Origin: Campylobacteraceae bacterium | GTDB taxonomy: Bacteria > Campylobacterota > Campylobacteria > Campylobacterales > Sulfurovaceae | Direction: 5' to 3' | Length of the DNA stretch: 12,927 nucleotides | Assembly: GCA_027022775.1 (NCBI GenBank) | Contig: JALVXO010000085.1 | Span: 1-12,927 of the forward strand | In this document: piece by piece, positions 1 through 6,132 of the stretch | How positions within the stretch are numbered: the first letter of the stretch is position 1 | How the letters are laid out: each line of letters starts with the position of its first letter | The notes under the pieces: model-generated | What the model was told of the DNA's origin: nothing | Seen by the model: the letters and a program-made list of their open reading frames with translations, nothing else | The model's database searches: none | Translations under genes and position numbers: made by a program

Positions 1-158
1 ATTTCGCGCTGAATTGAATCTAAAAACTGCCCAACAGGCGAGAGGGACCAGTATTTCCCCCAGTAAAAGAGCCCAAAAAGCAGCAGAAACCAAAACGGGT
101 AAGCTATCAAAAAGCGGTTAGAAGGGGGGATTTGCCGCCATTTTTTGATTATTGACAA
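1..158 (-). CDS. N-terminal fragment of an unidentified membrane protein
   Basis: An open frame runs off the left edge of the window. Read from a TTG at 158-156 it gives 52 residues: a short basic start (MSIIKKWRQIPPSNR), then a hydrophobic, aromatic-rich stretch (about residues 17-35, FLIAYPFWFLLLFGLFYW) that looks like a first transmembrane helix, then a polar segment. A GGAG lies 8 bases before this TTG, which is why I prefer it; a GTG at 167-165 is an in-frame alternative. Either start overlaps the 3' end of nrdA by about 10-19 bases, suggesting translational coupling or cotranscription with nrdA. The basic start, aromatic helix and following SLSPVGQFLDS segment loosely recall the N-termini of exosortase-like membrane proteins, but no catalytic region is visible, so the function is unknown. 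Confidence 0.5.
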   Translation of the reverse strand, partial: MSIIKKWRQIPPSNRFLIAYPFWFLLLFGLFYWGKYWSLSPVGQFLDSIQRE

Positions 159-3100
159 CCTATACACTCCATGCTTCTATCTTCTACATAATGTTTCTCT
201 TCAAGCGCCTGCGGAGATTGAGAACGCAGGTAATAAGTGGATTTAAGCCCGTATTTCCAGGCTGTCATATAGATATCATTTAGATATTTCCCGCTTGCTT
301 TATCAAGCCTTATAAAGATATTCACACTCTGCCCCTGGTCTATCCATTTTTGGCGGATTGCAGCAGCTTTAACCAAAACTCTTTGGTCTAAATCGTAACT
401 GCTTACATAGTATGTCCAGGTATCCGGGCTTAAATTTGGCGCAGTTACCGGAATTTCGCCGCTTAAGTTAACTTCGAACCATTTTCTTTTATATATAGGC
501 TCAATTGCCTGCGTTGTTCCTGTTAAAATAGAAATAGAGCTTGTAGGTGCGACAGCCATCAGGTAACCGTTTCGCATGCCGTCTTTCTTAACCTTCTCTT
601 TAAGCGCAAGCCAATCGTGGGTGTAGCCAAAAAGCCCGCCTCTGTCCACAAGTTTGCAGGCGTTTTCATTCGCTTTGTCTATCGGGAAAATCCCTTTGCT
701 CCAGTCTGACCCTTCAAACTGGCTGTATTTTCCTTTTTCAAGCGCTAAATCGCTGGAAGTCTTAATGGCATAATAACTGATAGACTCCATAATTTCATCA
801 ATTTTTCTAAAATGCTCATCGCTTCCCCACTCTATTGCATTTTCTGCCAGCATTTGCGCTTCGCCCATTACACCAAGCCCGATAGCCCTTGTTTTTAAAT
901 TGGTTTTTTTAACCTTCTCTACCGGATAGAAATTTAAATCTATAACATTATCAAGCATTCTTATGGCAATTGGAACCACGCGGGCGATATCTTCAGGGGT
1001 ATTTACTTTAGAGAGGTTTACGCTTGCAAGGTTGCACACAGCAGTATCGCCGTCAACACACTCTTTATCTACAATAAATATCTCTTTGCCCCCCAGAGTA
1101 TCAAGCGCAGTTATCTTTTTTGCCGGTTTTGTTATGCCGCTGTCAACTGTAACCTGCTCCTCTTCATCAAAAATCGCAAATGTGCCATCAGTAAACTTAA
1201 CCCGTATTTTGTAATAATTTGGGTTAGTGTTCTGGAAAATTTCGGTGCAGTTGCCTGTAACTATTCCATTAAATATTAAAGAGTGGTTAAGTAGCTGGGT
1301 TGTATCGTAAACATCTTCATTGCCGACAAACTCTATCGATTCAATCTCTACTTCAAAATGCTCTTTTTTTCTGCCGTATCTTGGGTACCCTAACTCTTCT
1401 CTTTGCTTTAATACATCGTAAGCTTTTGCCTGTTTAACTCCTAAAAAGCCAATATCCTCAACAAATTTAATAGCATTATGTCCGTTTAAATTTAATCTGT
1501 AAAGCTCTTTTGAGAGATACTCTTTATCTTTATAAGCAAAGTGAACATCACCGCCTTCTCTCATTTTTGTCAATTTACTTCTAATTCCAAAATTTGAAAG
1601 CAGTATCTGAACATCTTCTAACAGCTCTTTTGAAATAGAGGCAAGCTGTATAGCAAAAGTTTCAATACCGTCATTTTTAATAATATTTACCGTAGCATCA
1701 GATGTAAATAATCCTTGTAAATACCCTTTTACCGCTTCTTCTTTTCCTCTAAAGATAAACTCTGGAACTCTTAATTTATTATCTTTGCTAAACTTATATT
1801 TCTCTTCTAAAATACGCCCAAGCTTAACACTGGAAAACCTTATCTTCTTTGAATTTTCGGTATGGTTAAACTCTTTTGGCATTTGAAGCTCTTCATCTTT
1901 ATTTATAGCTTTATCTAATTCTTCATACTCTTTTATAACCTCTTTTAAATTCTCAAAAATTATCTCTTTTAAATTAATATCTTCATTATAAAGGTCAATA
2001 TGGGCTGTCTGCTTGTTAGAGTGATTTCTAGAAAGAGTTCCATCCCCTGTTATAAAGCCTGTTAATAAGCCCAAAGAGTAACTGCCCTCTTTTCCAAACT
2101 GCCCTTTTGCCGATTGAATTAATAGCTTATCGCTTAACTCTATCTCTCTTAATGGTATTTTAATAACTTTTTTATCTCTAATAACATAAAACTCATGCCA
2201 AGGAGTGGCTTTTATACTATAGCCGTCTTTTGTTTTTATTTCGTAAATTTCGGCATACTCTTTTGTTTTATACATTTTAAGGCATTGCGCCATTCCAACG
2301 CCGTAAGCTTCTCTTTTGCCATCTGTTCTAAAATCGTAACTTGCTATTATCTCTTTGCCCATCTCTTCTAAATCTTTAGCCCTCATAAGCCCAAATTGTG
2401 TAGCAAGCCTTGTATCTCCGGTTACGCATAAATTGCTGCTTCTTATAATTCCGGCATGCTTATTTGGATTTGCGCGGTTGGCGGTGTCTTTAAATGCCAA
2501 AAACGGGTTGCCGGTTTCGAAATAGTTTCTTAAAACATCTTTCCAGAGCTCTTTTGCAGAAACCACCTCTTTTGTTATAGAGTCATCTTTTTCAAGCCTT
2601 TCATACTCTGCTCTAAACTCATCCCCATACATATCGCAAAGCTGCGGCGTCTCGTAAGGGTCAAAAAGAGTCCACATTTCATCATTTTCAACCCTCTCCA
2701 TAAAGAGGTCGTTTATCCAAAGTGCCGGGAAAAGGTCATGGGTTCTTCTGCGCTCTTCGCCGGAGTTTTTCTTTAAATCCAAAAAGTCGCGCACATCAAT
2801 GTGCCAAGGCTCAATATAAACCGCAATTGCCCCTTTTCTGGTGCCTAGCTGGTCAACAGCAATCGCAACATCATTTGCAATTTTTAAAAATGGCACAATG
2901 CCGCCTGCTGCATGTTTGTGGCCGTCTATGTAACTTCCCATTCCGCGCACTTTGCTCCAATCCCAGCCTATGCCGCCTCCAAATTTGGAAAGTAGCGCCA
3001 TCTCTTTGTAACCGTCAAATATCCCTTCTATATTATCTGGTGTGGAGCCGATATAACAGCTGCTTAACTGATGGCGCGTTGTGCGGGCATTGCTTAAAGT

Positions 3101-3703
3101 AGGCGTTGCCGCCATCACTTCAAATTTGCTTAAAATATCATAAAACCTTTTTGCCCAGGTTTGGCAGTCAAACTCATTTTGAGCCAAAAACATAGCCACT
3201 GCCATAAACAGATGCTGCGGCAATTCAATCGGCTCCCCGTTTCTGTCTTTTATCAGATATCTGTCGTAAAGCGTTTTAATCCCAAGATATGTAAATTGCA
3301 AATCCCGTTCAGGTTTTATATAATCATTTAAATCATCCAAATCATATTTATCTTTTAGCCCCGGAAAAAGGCGGCCCTCTTTCTCTCCGCGCTCAAAATA
3401 CTCCCTTAAATGGATATAGCCTGTAAATCCTGAAACTCTATGGTATAAATCGTAAAGAAAAAGCCGTGCAGCGACAAAAGTCCAGTTTGGCCGGTCTATA
3501 TCTATTTTATCCACAGCAGTTTTAATCAAAGTCTCTTGTATCTCTTTAGTTGTTATCATATCACGAAAGTGCAAACCGGCATCCACTTCCAGTTCGCTCT
3601 GGTTTACACCCTTTAACCCCTTTACCGCTGCAGAGGTGTATTTCTGGATTTTTGTAACATCTAAAGGTTCTACTCTTCCATTTCTTTTAACTACTCTTAT
3701 CAT
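149..3703 (-). CDS. nrdA: Class I ribonucleoside-diphosphate reductase, alpha subunit, with in-frame intein
   Basis: The protein reduces ribonucleoside diphosphates to deoxy forms together with a radical-carrying beta subunit; no nrdB is in the window. The precursor has 1184 residues; removing the intein (426-818) leaves 791, normal for NrdA. Residues 1-~95 form an ATP-cone (VVKRNGRVEPLD start), the allosteric activity domain. By comparison with E. coli NrdA, C216 (LSSC) and C890 (AVCNLAS) match the active-site redox pair C225/C462. N424, C819 and E821 match N437, C439 and E441, reunited only after splicing. Y1157-Y1158 (STYYLRS) match the radical-transfer tyrosines 730/731. The C-terminal CIGCQ supplies the tail redox cysteines C1180 and C1183. 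The ATG at 3703 has GGAGA about 6 bases upstream. The downstream membrane gene overlaps the stop region, so an operon is likely. Confidence 0.97.
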   Translation of the reverse strand: MIRVVKRNGRVEPLDVTKIQKYTSAAVKGLKGVNQSELEVDAGLHFRDMITTKEIQETLIKTAVDKIDIDRPNWTFVAARLFLYDLYHRVSGFTGYIHLREYFERGEKEGRLFPGLKDKYDLDDLNDYIKPERDLQFTYLGIKTLYDRYLIKDRNGEPIELPQHLFMAVAMFLAQNEFDCQTWAKRFYDILSKFEVMAATPTLSNARTTRHQLSSCYIGSTPDNIEGIFDGYKEMALLSKFGGGIGWDWSKVRGMGSYIDGHKHAAGGIVPFLKIANDVAIAVDQLGTRKGAIAVYIEPWHIDVRDFLDLKKNSGEERRRTHDLFPALWINDLFMERVENDEMWTLFDPYETPQLCDMYGDEFRAEYERLEKDDSITKEVVSAKELWKDVLRNYFETGNPFLAFKDTANRANPNKHAGIIRSSNLCVTGDTRLATQFGLMRAKDLEEMGKEIIASYDFRTDGKREAYGVGMAQCLKMYKTKEYAEIYEIKTKDGYSIKATPWHEFYVIRDKKVIKIPLREIELSDKLLIQSAKGQFGKEGSYSLGLLTGFITGDGTLSRNHSNKQTAHIDLYNEDINLKEIIFENLKEVIKEYEELDKAINKDEELQMPKEFNHTENSKKIRFSSVKLGRILEEKYKFSKDNKLRVPEFIFRGKEEAVKGYLQGLFTSDATVNIIKNDGIETFAIQLASISKELLEDVQILLSNFGIRSKLTKMREGGDVHFAYKDKEYLSKELYRLNLNGHNAIKFVEDIGFLGVKQAKAYDVLKQREELGYPRYGRKKEHFEVEIESIEFVGNEDVYDTTQLLNHSLIFNGIVTGNCTEIFQNTNPNYYKIRVKFTDGTFAIFDEEEQVTVDSGITKPAKKITALDTLGGKEIFIVDKECVDGDTAVCNLASVNLSKVNTPEDIARVVPIAIRMLDNVIDLNFYPVEKVKKTNLKTRAIGLGVMGEAQMLAENAIEWGSDEHFRKIDEIMESISYYAIKTSSDLALEKGKYSQFEGSDWSKGIFPIDKANENACKLVDRGGLFGYTHDWLALKEKVKKDGMRNGYLMAVAPTSSISILTGTTQAIEPIYKRKWFEVNLSGEIPVTAPNLSPDTWTYYVSSYDLDQRVLVKAAAIRQKWIDQGQSVNIFIRLDKASGKYLNDIYMTAWKYGLKSTYYLRSQSPQALEEKHYVEDRSMECIGCQ
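1250..2428 (-). mobile_element. LAGLIDADG intein inside NrdA (393 residues)
   Basis: This protein-splicing element covers precursor residues 426-818. The splice junctions are SSNL/CVTGDT and IVTGN/CTEI; joining the exteins restores SSNLCTEI, the conserved NrdA active-site strand. Visible splicing motifs: block A C426 with CVTGDT; block B TPWH with T500 and H503; block F VYD...NHSLIF with D800 and H807; terminal N818; +1 nucleophile C819. The penultimate residue is G817 instead of the usual His. The middle (about 540-720) carries two LAGLIDADG-type motifs, LLTGFITGDG (546-555, acidic D554) and YLQGLFTSDA (661-670, acidic D669), so a homing endonuclease is present and may be active. Base composition is far lower in GC than the flanking exteins. 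Splicing competence is inferred, not shown. Confidence 0.95.
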
Positions 3704-3745
3704 TGCATCTCCAAACAGTATATTATGCCGTAAAAGCGAAGATTT

Positions 3746-3776
3746 GTCATATTATGAATATTTTCAGTCATATTAT
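3746..3776. repeat. Two identical 10-base direct repeats upstream of nrdA
   Basis: GTCATATTAT occurs at 3746-3755 and again at 3767-3776, start to start 21 bases, which places both on the same face of the helix. A degenerate third copy (GTATATTAT) lies at 3718-3726. The first-transcribed copy overlaps the proposed nrdA -10. The pattern fits a regulator binding as a pair, but AT-rich DNA produces such repeats by chance. Confidence 0.35.
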
Positions 3777-3780
3777 TATA
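3775..3780 (-). promoter_or_regulatory. Putative -10 box of the nrdA promoter
   Basis: A perfect TATAAT on the minus strand about 72 bases before the nrdA ATG would give a leader of roughly 65 nt. The best -35-like element is TTGTGC with a 19-base spacer, which is long. It overlaps one copy of a 10-base direct repeat. The call rests on the motif only. Confidence 0.4.
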
Positions 3781-3963
3781 CTTAAATGAGCTTTAGATTG
3801 CACAAGCGCAAATTAACAAATAAATAAATTACCGCGATTGTTTCTGCAAAATATATCTCTCAAAGAAAATAGACAGATTTTATGAAGGTTACGAAAAGAA
3901 ACAATTTAAAATTTAAAAATTTGCAAAAAAAATACACAGAAAATACATAAAAAAAATTTTAAG

Positions 3964-4004
3964 CCCATTTTATGGGAATTCGGATAGAGAAGCCCTAAAA
4001 TGGG
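3964..4004. repeat. Bulged stem-loop in the hup upstream region
   Basis: CCCATTTTATGGG (3964-3976) can pair with CCCTAAAATGGG (3993-4004), giving 12 base pairs with a single bulged T at 3973 and a 16-base loop. Each arm is itself nearly self-complementary, and the two arms with their AAG prefix also read as imperfect direct repeats. There is no downstream T tract on the plus strand, so it is not an ordinary terminator. Its role is unknown: a structured RNA or a protein-binding dyad. Confidence 0.5.
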
Positions 4005-4028
4005 GGATTTGAGTGTATTTAAATCTAT

Positions 4029-4066
4029 AAAATTTTATGATAACATTTTGTATCAGTAAAATTTTT
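4029..4066. repeat. AT-rich inverted repeat
   Basis: AAAATTTTATGATA (4029-4042) faces TATCAGTAAAATTTT (from 4051) across the 8-base loop ACATTTTG; the arms match apart from one extra base. The core TGATA-N8-TATCA is a plausible regulator dyad. It directly abuts the FNR-type palindrome. Confidence 0.4.
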
Positions 4067-4078
4067 GATTTAAATCAA
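4065..4078. promoter_or_regulatory. Perfect FNR/CRP-family operator upstream of hup
   Basis: TTGATTTAAATCAA is a perfect 14-base palindrome with the layout TTGAT-N4-ATCAA, the established FNR consensus. Its centre lies about 52 bases before the hup ATG. Whether it activates or represses depends on the start site: a -10 at TAATAA (4100-4105) would place it near -40 (activation-like), while TATGCA (4086-4091) or TAAAAT (4057-4062) would make it overlap the promoter (repression-like). The site is seen; the regulator is inferred. Confidence 0.55.
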
Positions 4079-4123
4079 GCGTCTTTATGCATACAGACGT
4101 AATAAAAAATTGGGAGAAGATAA

Positions 4124-4402
4124 ATGAAAAAATCTGTTTTGATAAACGAGGTTGCTGCAAAAACAGGGTTATCCAGAAAAGATACCGAACTGGTAATCAA
4201 CACAATGCTAGATACTATAGTTGACAGCCTAAAAAACAAAGAGCCTGTATCGTTTTTAGGTTTTGGTTCATTTGAGCCGGTTAAAAAGAATGCAAGAGAG
4301 ATTTACATTCCTGGCACTACAAAAAAGGTTAAAGTTGCAGAAAAATACGGTGTCCGCTTTAAGCCCGGCAAAACACTTAAGAAAAAAATCCAAGAGCAGT
4401 AA
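4124..4402 (+). CDS. hup: HU-family DNA-binding protein
   Basis: This 92-residue nucleoid protein should bind and bend DNA as a dimer. The N-terminal half (1-~45) has the helical HU dimerisation pattern (LINEVAAKTGLSRKD). The beta-arm region from GFGSF (46-50) to FKPGKTLK (79-86) aligns without gaps with Bacillus HU as I recall it. That alignment places P63 (YIP) on the arm-tip proline that intercalates into DNA, although the usual Arg-Asn before it is replaced by Tyr-Ile. The protein is basic, with a Lys-rich C-terminus. The ATG is preceded by GGGAGAAG at optimal spacing. It is monocistronic: own upstream dyads and FNR-like box, and a hairpin terminator just after the stop. HU rather than IHF is inferred from length and overall match. 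Confidence 0.93.
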   Translation: MKKSVLINEVAAKTGLSRKDTELVINTMLDTIVDSLKNKEPVSFLGFGSFEPVKKNAREIYIPGTTKKVKVAEKYGVRFKPGKTLKKKIQEQ

Positions 4403-4412
4403 AGCTACTCCC

Positions 4413-4435
4413 GCCACTTTTGCGTGGCTTTTCTT
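4413..4435 (+). terminator. Rho-independent terminator of hup
   Basis: GCCAC (4413-4417) and GTGGC (4424-4428) form a 5-bp GC-rich stem around TTTTGC, followed by TTTTCTT. It begins 11 bases after the hup stop codon. Confidence 0.75.
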
Positions 4436-4464
4436 CAAAAATATTCATTTTTGTATAAAAAGTA

Positions 4465-4492
4465 TTGTTATTTAGCTTTTTTTAGATAGAAT
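4465..4492 (+). promoter_or_regulatory. Putative sigma70-type promoter of tig
   Basis: TTGTTA (4465-4470) and TAGAAT (4487-4492) are separated by 16 bases, giving a predicted start near 4499 and a leader of about 24 nt before the tig GTG. It lies just after the hup terminator, as expected for a separate transcription unit. Confidence 0.5.
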
Positions 4493-4522
4493 TTTGCAAA
4501 AATTTTTATTTAAGGATAAATT

Positions 4523-5833
4523 GTGACTGTTAATGTAGAAAAACTTGACAATGCCAATTATAAAGTAAGCGCGGTAATCGATAAAAAAGATATCGAAAGC
4601 AAGCTGGATAAAATCGCAAAAGAGGCGAGCAAAACATTAAAGGTTGACGGTTTTAGAAAAGGCAAGGTTCCTGTTGCCATAGTTAAAAAAATGTATGGCG
4701 ACAAGCTTTTGCAAGATGCCGAAGGCGAAGCTATAAGAGATGCTATGGATAAAGCTTACAAAGAAGCAAATATTGATGTAAATGATATTATCGGCAACCC
4801 TATTTTTGAAAAGTTTGAAGAGAAAGAAGATGTTAAAGAGATGGAGGTGATTGTATCTCTTAAGCCTAAATTTGAGCTGGGCGACTACAGTGATGCAATA
4901 CCTGAGTTTAAAAAACCTGAACCCAGCCAAGAGGATATAAACCAAGAGCTGGAAAATGTCGCTTTAAGATATGTTAAATTTAAAAGCATCGAAGAGGACA
5001 GAGAGTTAAAAGAGGGCGATGTTGCCGTGTTTGATTTTAAAGGTTTTGTTGACGGCGAAGCTTTTGAAGGCGGCAGCGCAGAAAATTACGAACTTAAAAT
5101 CGGCTCTAAACAGTTTATTGAAGGCTTCGAAGAGCAGATGCTGGGCATGAAAAAAGGGGAAGAGAGAACAATTAAAGTTACTTTCCCAAAAGATTACCAG
5201 GCAGCAAACCTTGCAGGCAAAGAGGCAGAGTTTGAAATTAAACTGCACGATATAAAAGAAGAGGTTAAACCGGCAATAGATGATGAACTTGCAAAAAAAG
5301 CGCTTGCTAAAGAGGATGCAACTTTAGAAGATTTAAAGAAAATGGCAAAAGATATAGCACAAAGCGCGCAAATTAGAAAAATTTACGAAGAGGAGTTAAA
5401 GCCTCAAATTTTAGAAAATTTAATTAAAAAGTATGACTTTGACCTTCCTAAAAATATTGTTGAGCAAGAGATTGACAACCTTGCAAACCAAAAAGCCCAG
5501 ACATTAAGCGAAGAGGAGCTTGAAGAGATTAAAAACTCAAAAGAGAAACTGGATGAGTTAAGGGAAAGCGTGCGCGAAGATGCCCAAAACAGCGTAAAAG
5601 CCACATTTATTGTAGATGCTTTGGCAAAAGCTGAAAATATTGAAGTGACAGACGGCGAAATTAACCAGGTTTTATATTACGAAGCGCTAATGAGCGGCCA
5701 GGACCCTCAAGAGCTTATTAAATACTACACGGCAAATAATCTGATACCTATTCTTAAAATGGGGATTATAGAAGATAAGCTTTTTGAAAAACTTTTAAAA
5801 CTAAATGAGCCGCAAGAGGCAGAAGAGGAGTAA
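4523..5833 (+). CDS. tig: Trigger factor (ribosome-associated chaperone and prolyl isomerase)
   Basis: Trigger factor sits at the ribosome exit tunnel and shields nascent chains in the cytosol. The 436-residue length is typical of the family. The N-terminal ribosome-docking domain carries the signature GFRKGK at 43-48. An FKBP-type PPIase domain spans about 160-245 (KEGDVAVFDFKG, FEGGSAENYELKIG, GFEEQMLGMKKGE). A Lys/Glu-rich helical C-terminal substrate-binding domain covers about 250-420, ending in an acidic tail (EAEEE). The start is GTG at 4523 with AAGGA 6 bases upstream. It has its own promoter and a terminator overlapping the stop codon. Its frequent bacterial neighbour clpP does not follow here. 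Confidence 0.97.
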   Translation: MTVNVEKLDNANYKVSAVIDKKDIESKLDKIAKEASKTLKVDGFRKGKVPVAIVKKMYGDKLLQDAEGEAIRDAMDKAYKEANIDVNDIIGNPIFEKFEEKEDVKEMEVIVSLKPKFELGDYSDAIPEFKKPEPSQEDINQELENVALRYVKFKSIEEDRELKEGDVAVFDFKGFVDGEAFEGGSAENYELKIGSKQFIEGFEEQMLGMKKGEERTIKVTFPKDYQAANLAGKEAEFEIKLHDIKEEVKPAIDDELAKKALAKEDATLEDLKKMAKDIAQSAQIRKIYEEELKPQILENLIKKYDFDLPKNIVEQEIDNLANQKAQTLSEEELEEIKNSKEKLDELRESVREDAQNSVKATFIVDALAKAENIEVTDGEINQVLYYEALMSGQDPQELIKYYTANNLIPILKMGIIEDKLFEKLLKLNEPQEAEEE

Positions 5834-5850
5834 AAACCTCTGCTGCTTTT
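5819..5850 (+). terminator. Rho-independent terminator overlapping the tig stop codon
   Basis: GCAGAAGAGG (5819-5828) pairs with CCTCTGCTGC (5837-5846) with one mismatch around an 8-base loop that includes the TAA stop, followed by TTTT. The palindrome GCTTTTAAAAGC (5845-5856) overlaps its tail. Confidence 0.7.
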
Positions 5851-5888
5851 AAAAGCAAATAAAAACAGGATTTATACCGGTCAGACTG

Positions 5889-5952
5889 TGTAACTTTAAG
5901 TTTTTTATCTATTTTCTATAGTTAGATTTTACCATAGTATAGAAAAGTTACA
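5889..5952. repeat. Composite inverted repeat in the tig-TPR gene gap
   Basis: The arm TATAGAAAAGTTACA (5938-5952) is complementary to two left segments: TTTTCTATA (5912-5920) and TGTAACTTT (5889-5897). A long stem can form with a ~15-base bulge on the left side. The same TGTGTAACT sequence recurs at 6100-6108 just before the ribosome-binding site of the next gene. The role is unknown. Confidence 0.4.
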
Positions 5953-6051
5953 TAATAATTATATCCATTTAATGGTACTAAATAAGCACTTTTATCAAAA
6001 AGCATCTTTTCTTTTCAAAATGTTAATATAATCTGCCTGCTTTTTAAGTTA

Positions 6052-6060
6052 TGATATAAT
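6052..6060 (+). promoter_or_regulatory. Putative extended -10 promoter of the TPR-like gene
   Basis: TGATATAAT is a perfect extended -10 (TGN-TATAAT), predicting a start near 6067 and a leader of about 65 nt. A second TATAAT lies upstream at 6027-6032. No good -35 is seen for either; the upstream DNA is T-rich. Confidence 0.5.
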
Positions 6061-6132
6061 ATATTTAATCTTGAAATTGTTAACTTATTATGATATTATT
6101 GTGTAACTGATGTTAAGGGCAGGAGTGATTAA

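Larger units (their letters stand above)
3704..4123. other. 420-bp divergent intergenic region between nrdA and hup
   Basis: No convincing ORF, tRNA or known RNA gene is visible. The region is very AT-rich with long A runs. It contains, in order, the nrdA leader and putative promoter, a pair of direct repeats, a 12-bp bulged stem-loop (3964-4004), a long AT-rich dyad (4029-4066), a perfect FNR/CRP-type palindrome (4065-4078), a small hairpin (CGTCT/AGACG, 4080-4099) and the hup ribosome-binding site. The density of dyads on the hup side suggests regulation of hup or an unannotated structured leader. Confidence 0.7.

Noticed and set aside
1250..2428. Group I/II intron, or two separate genes split within nrdA
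   Set aside because: The insertion is continuous in frame with both exteins and carries protein splicing motifs at both ends, so it acts at protein level and there is no break in the gene.
2722..3102. 126-residue plus-strand ORF antisense to nrdA
   Set aside because: It lies entirely opposite conserved NrdA coding sequence, has no family resemblance or ribosome-binding site, and is best explained as a shadow frame. The same applies to the other antisense frames inside tig, the ligase gene and the repeat lipoprotein gene.
3704..3800. NrdR boxes upstream of nrdA
   Set aside because: I looked for the ACAC-type palindromic pair with its usual spacing and saw none; only unrelated AT-rich direct repeats are present.
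4080..4099. Small hairpin CGTCT/AGACG before hup as a terminator or riboswitch
   Set aside because: The stem has only 5 bp with a 10-base loop and no T tract; it is too weak to call as a separate element.
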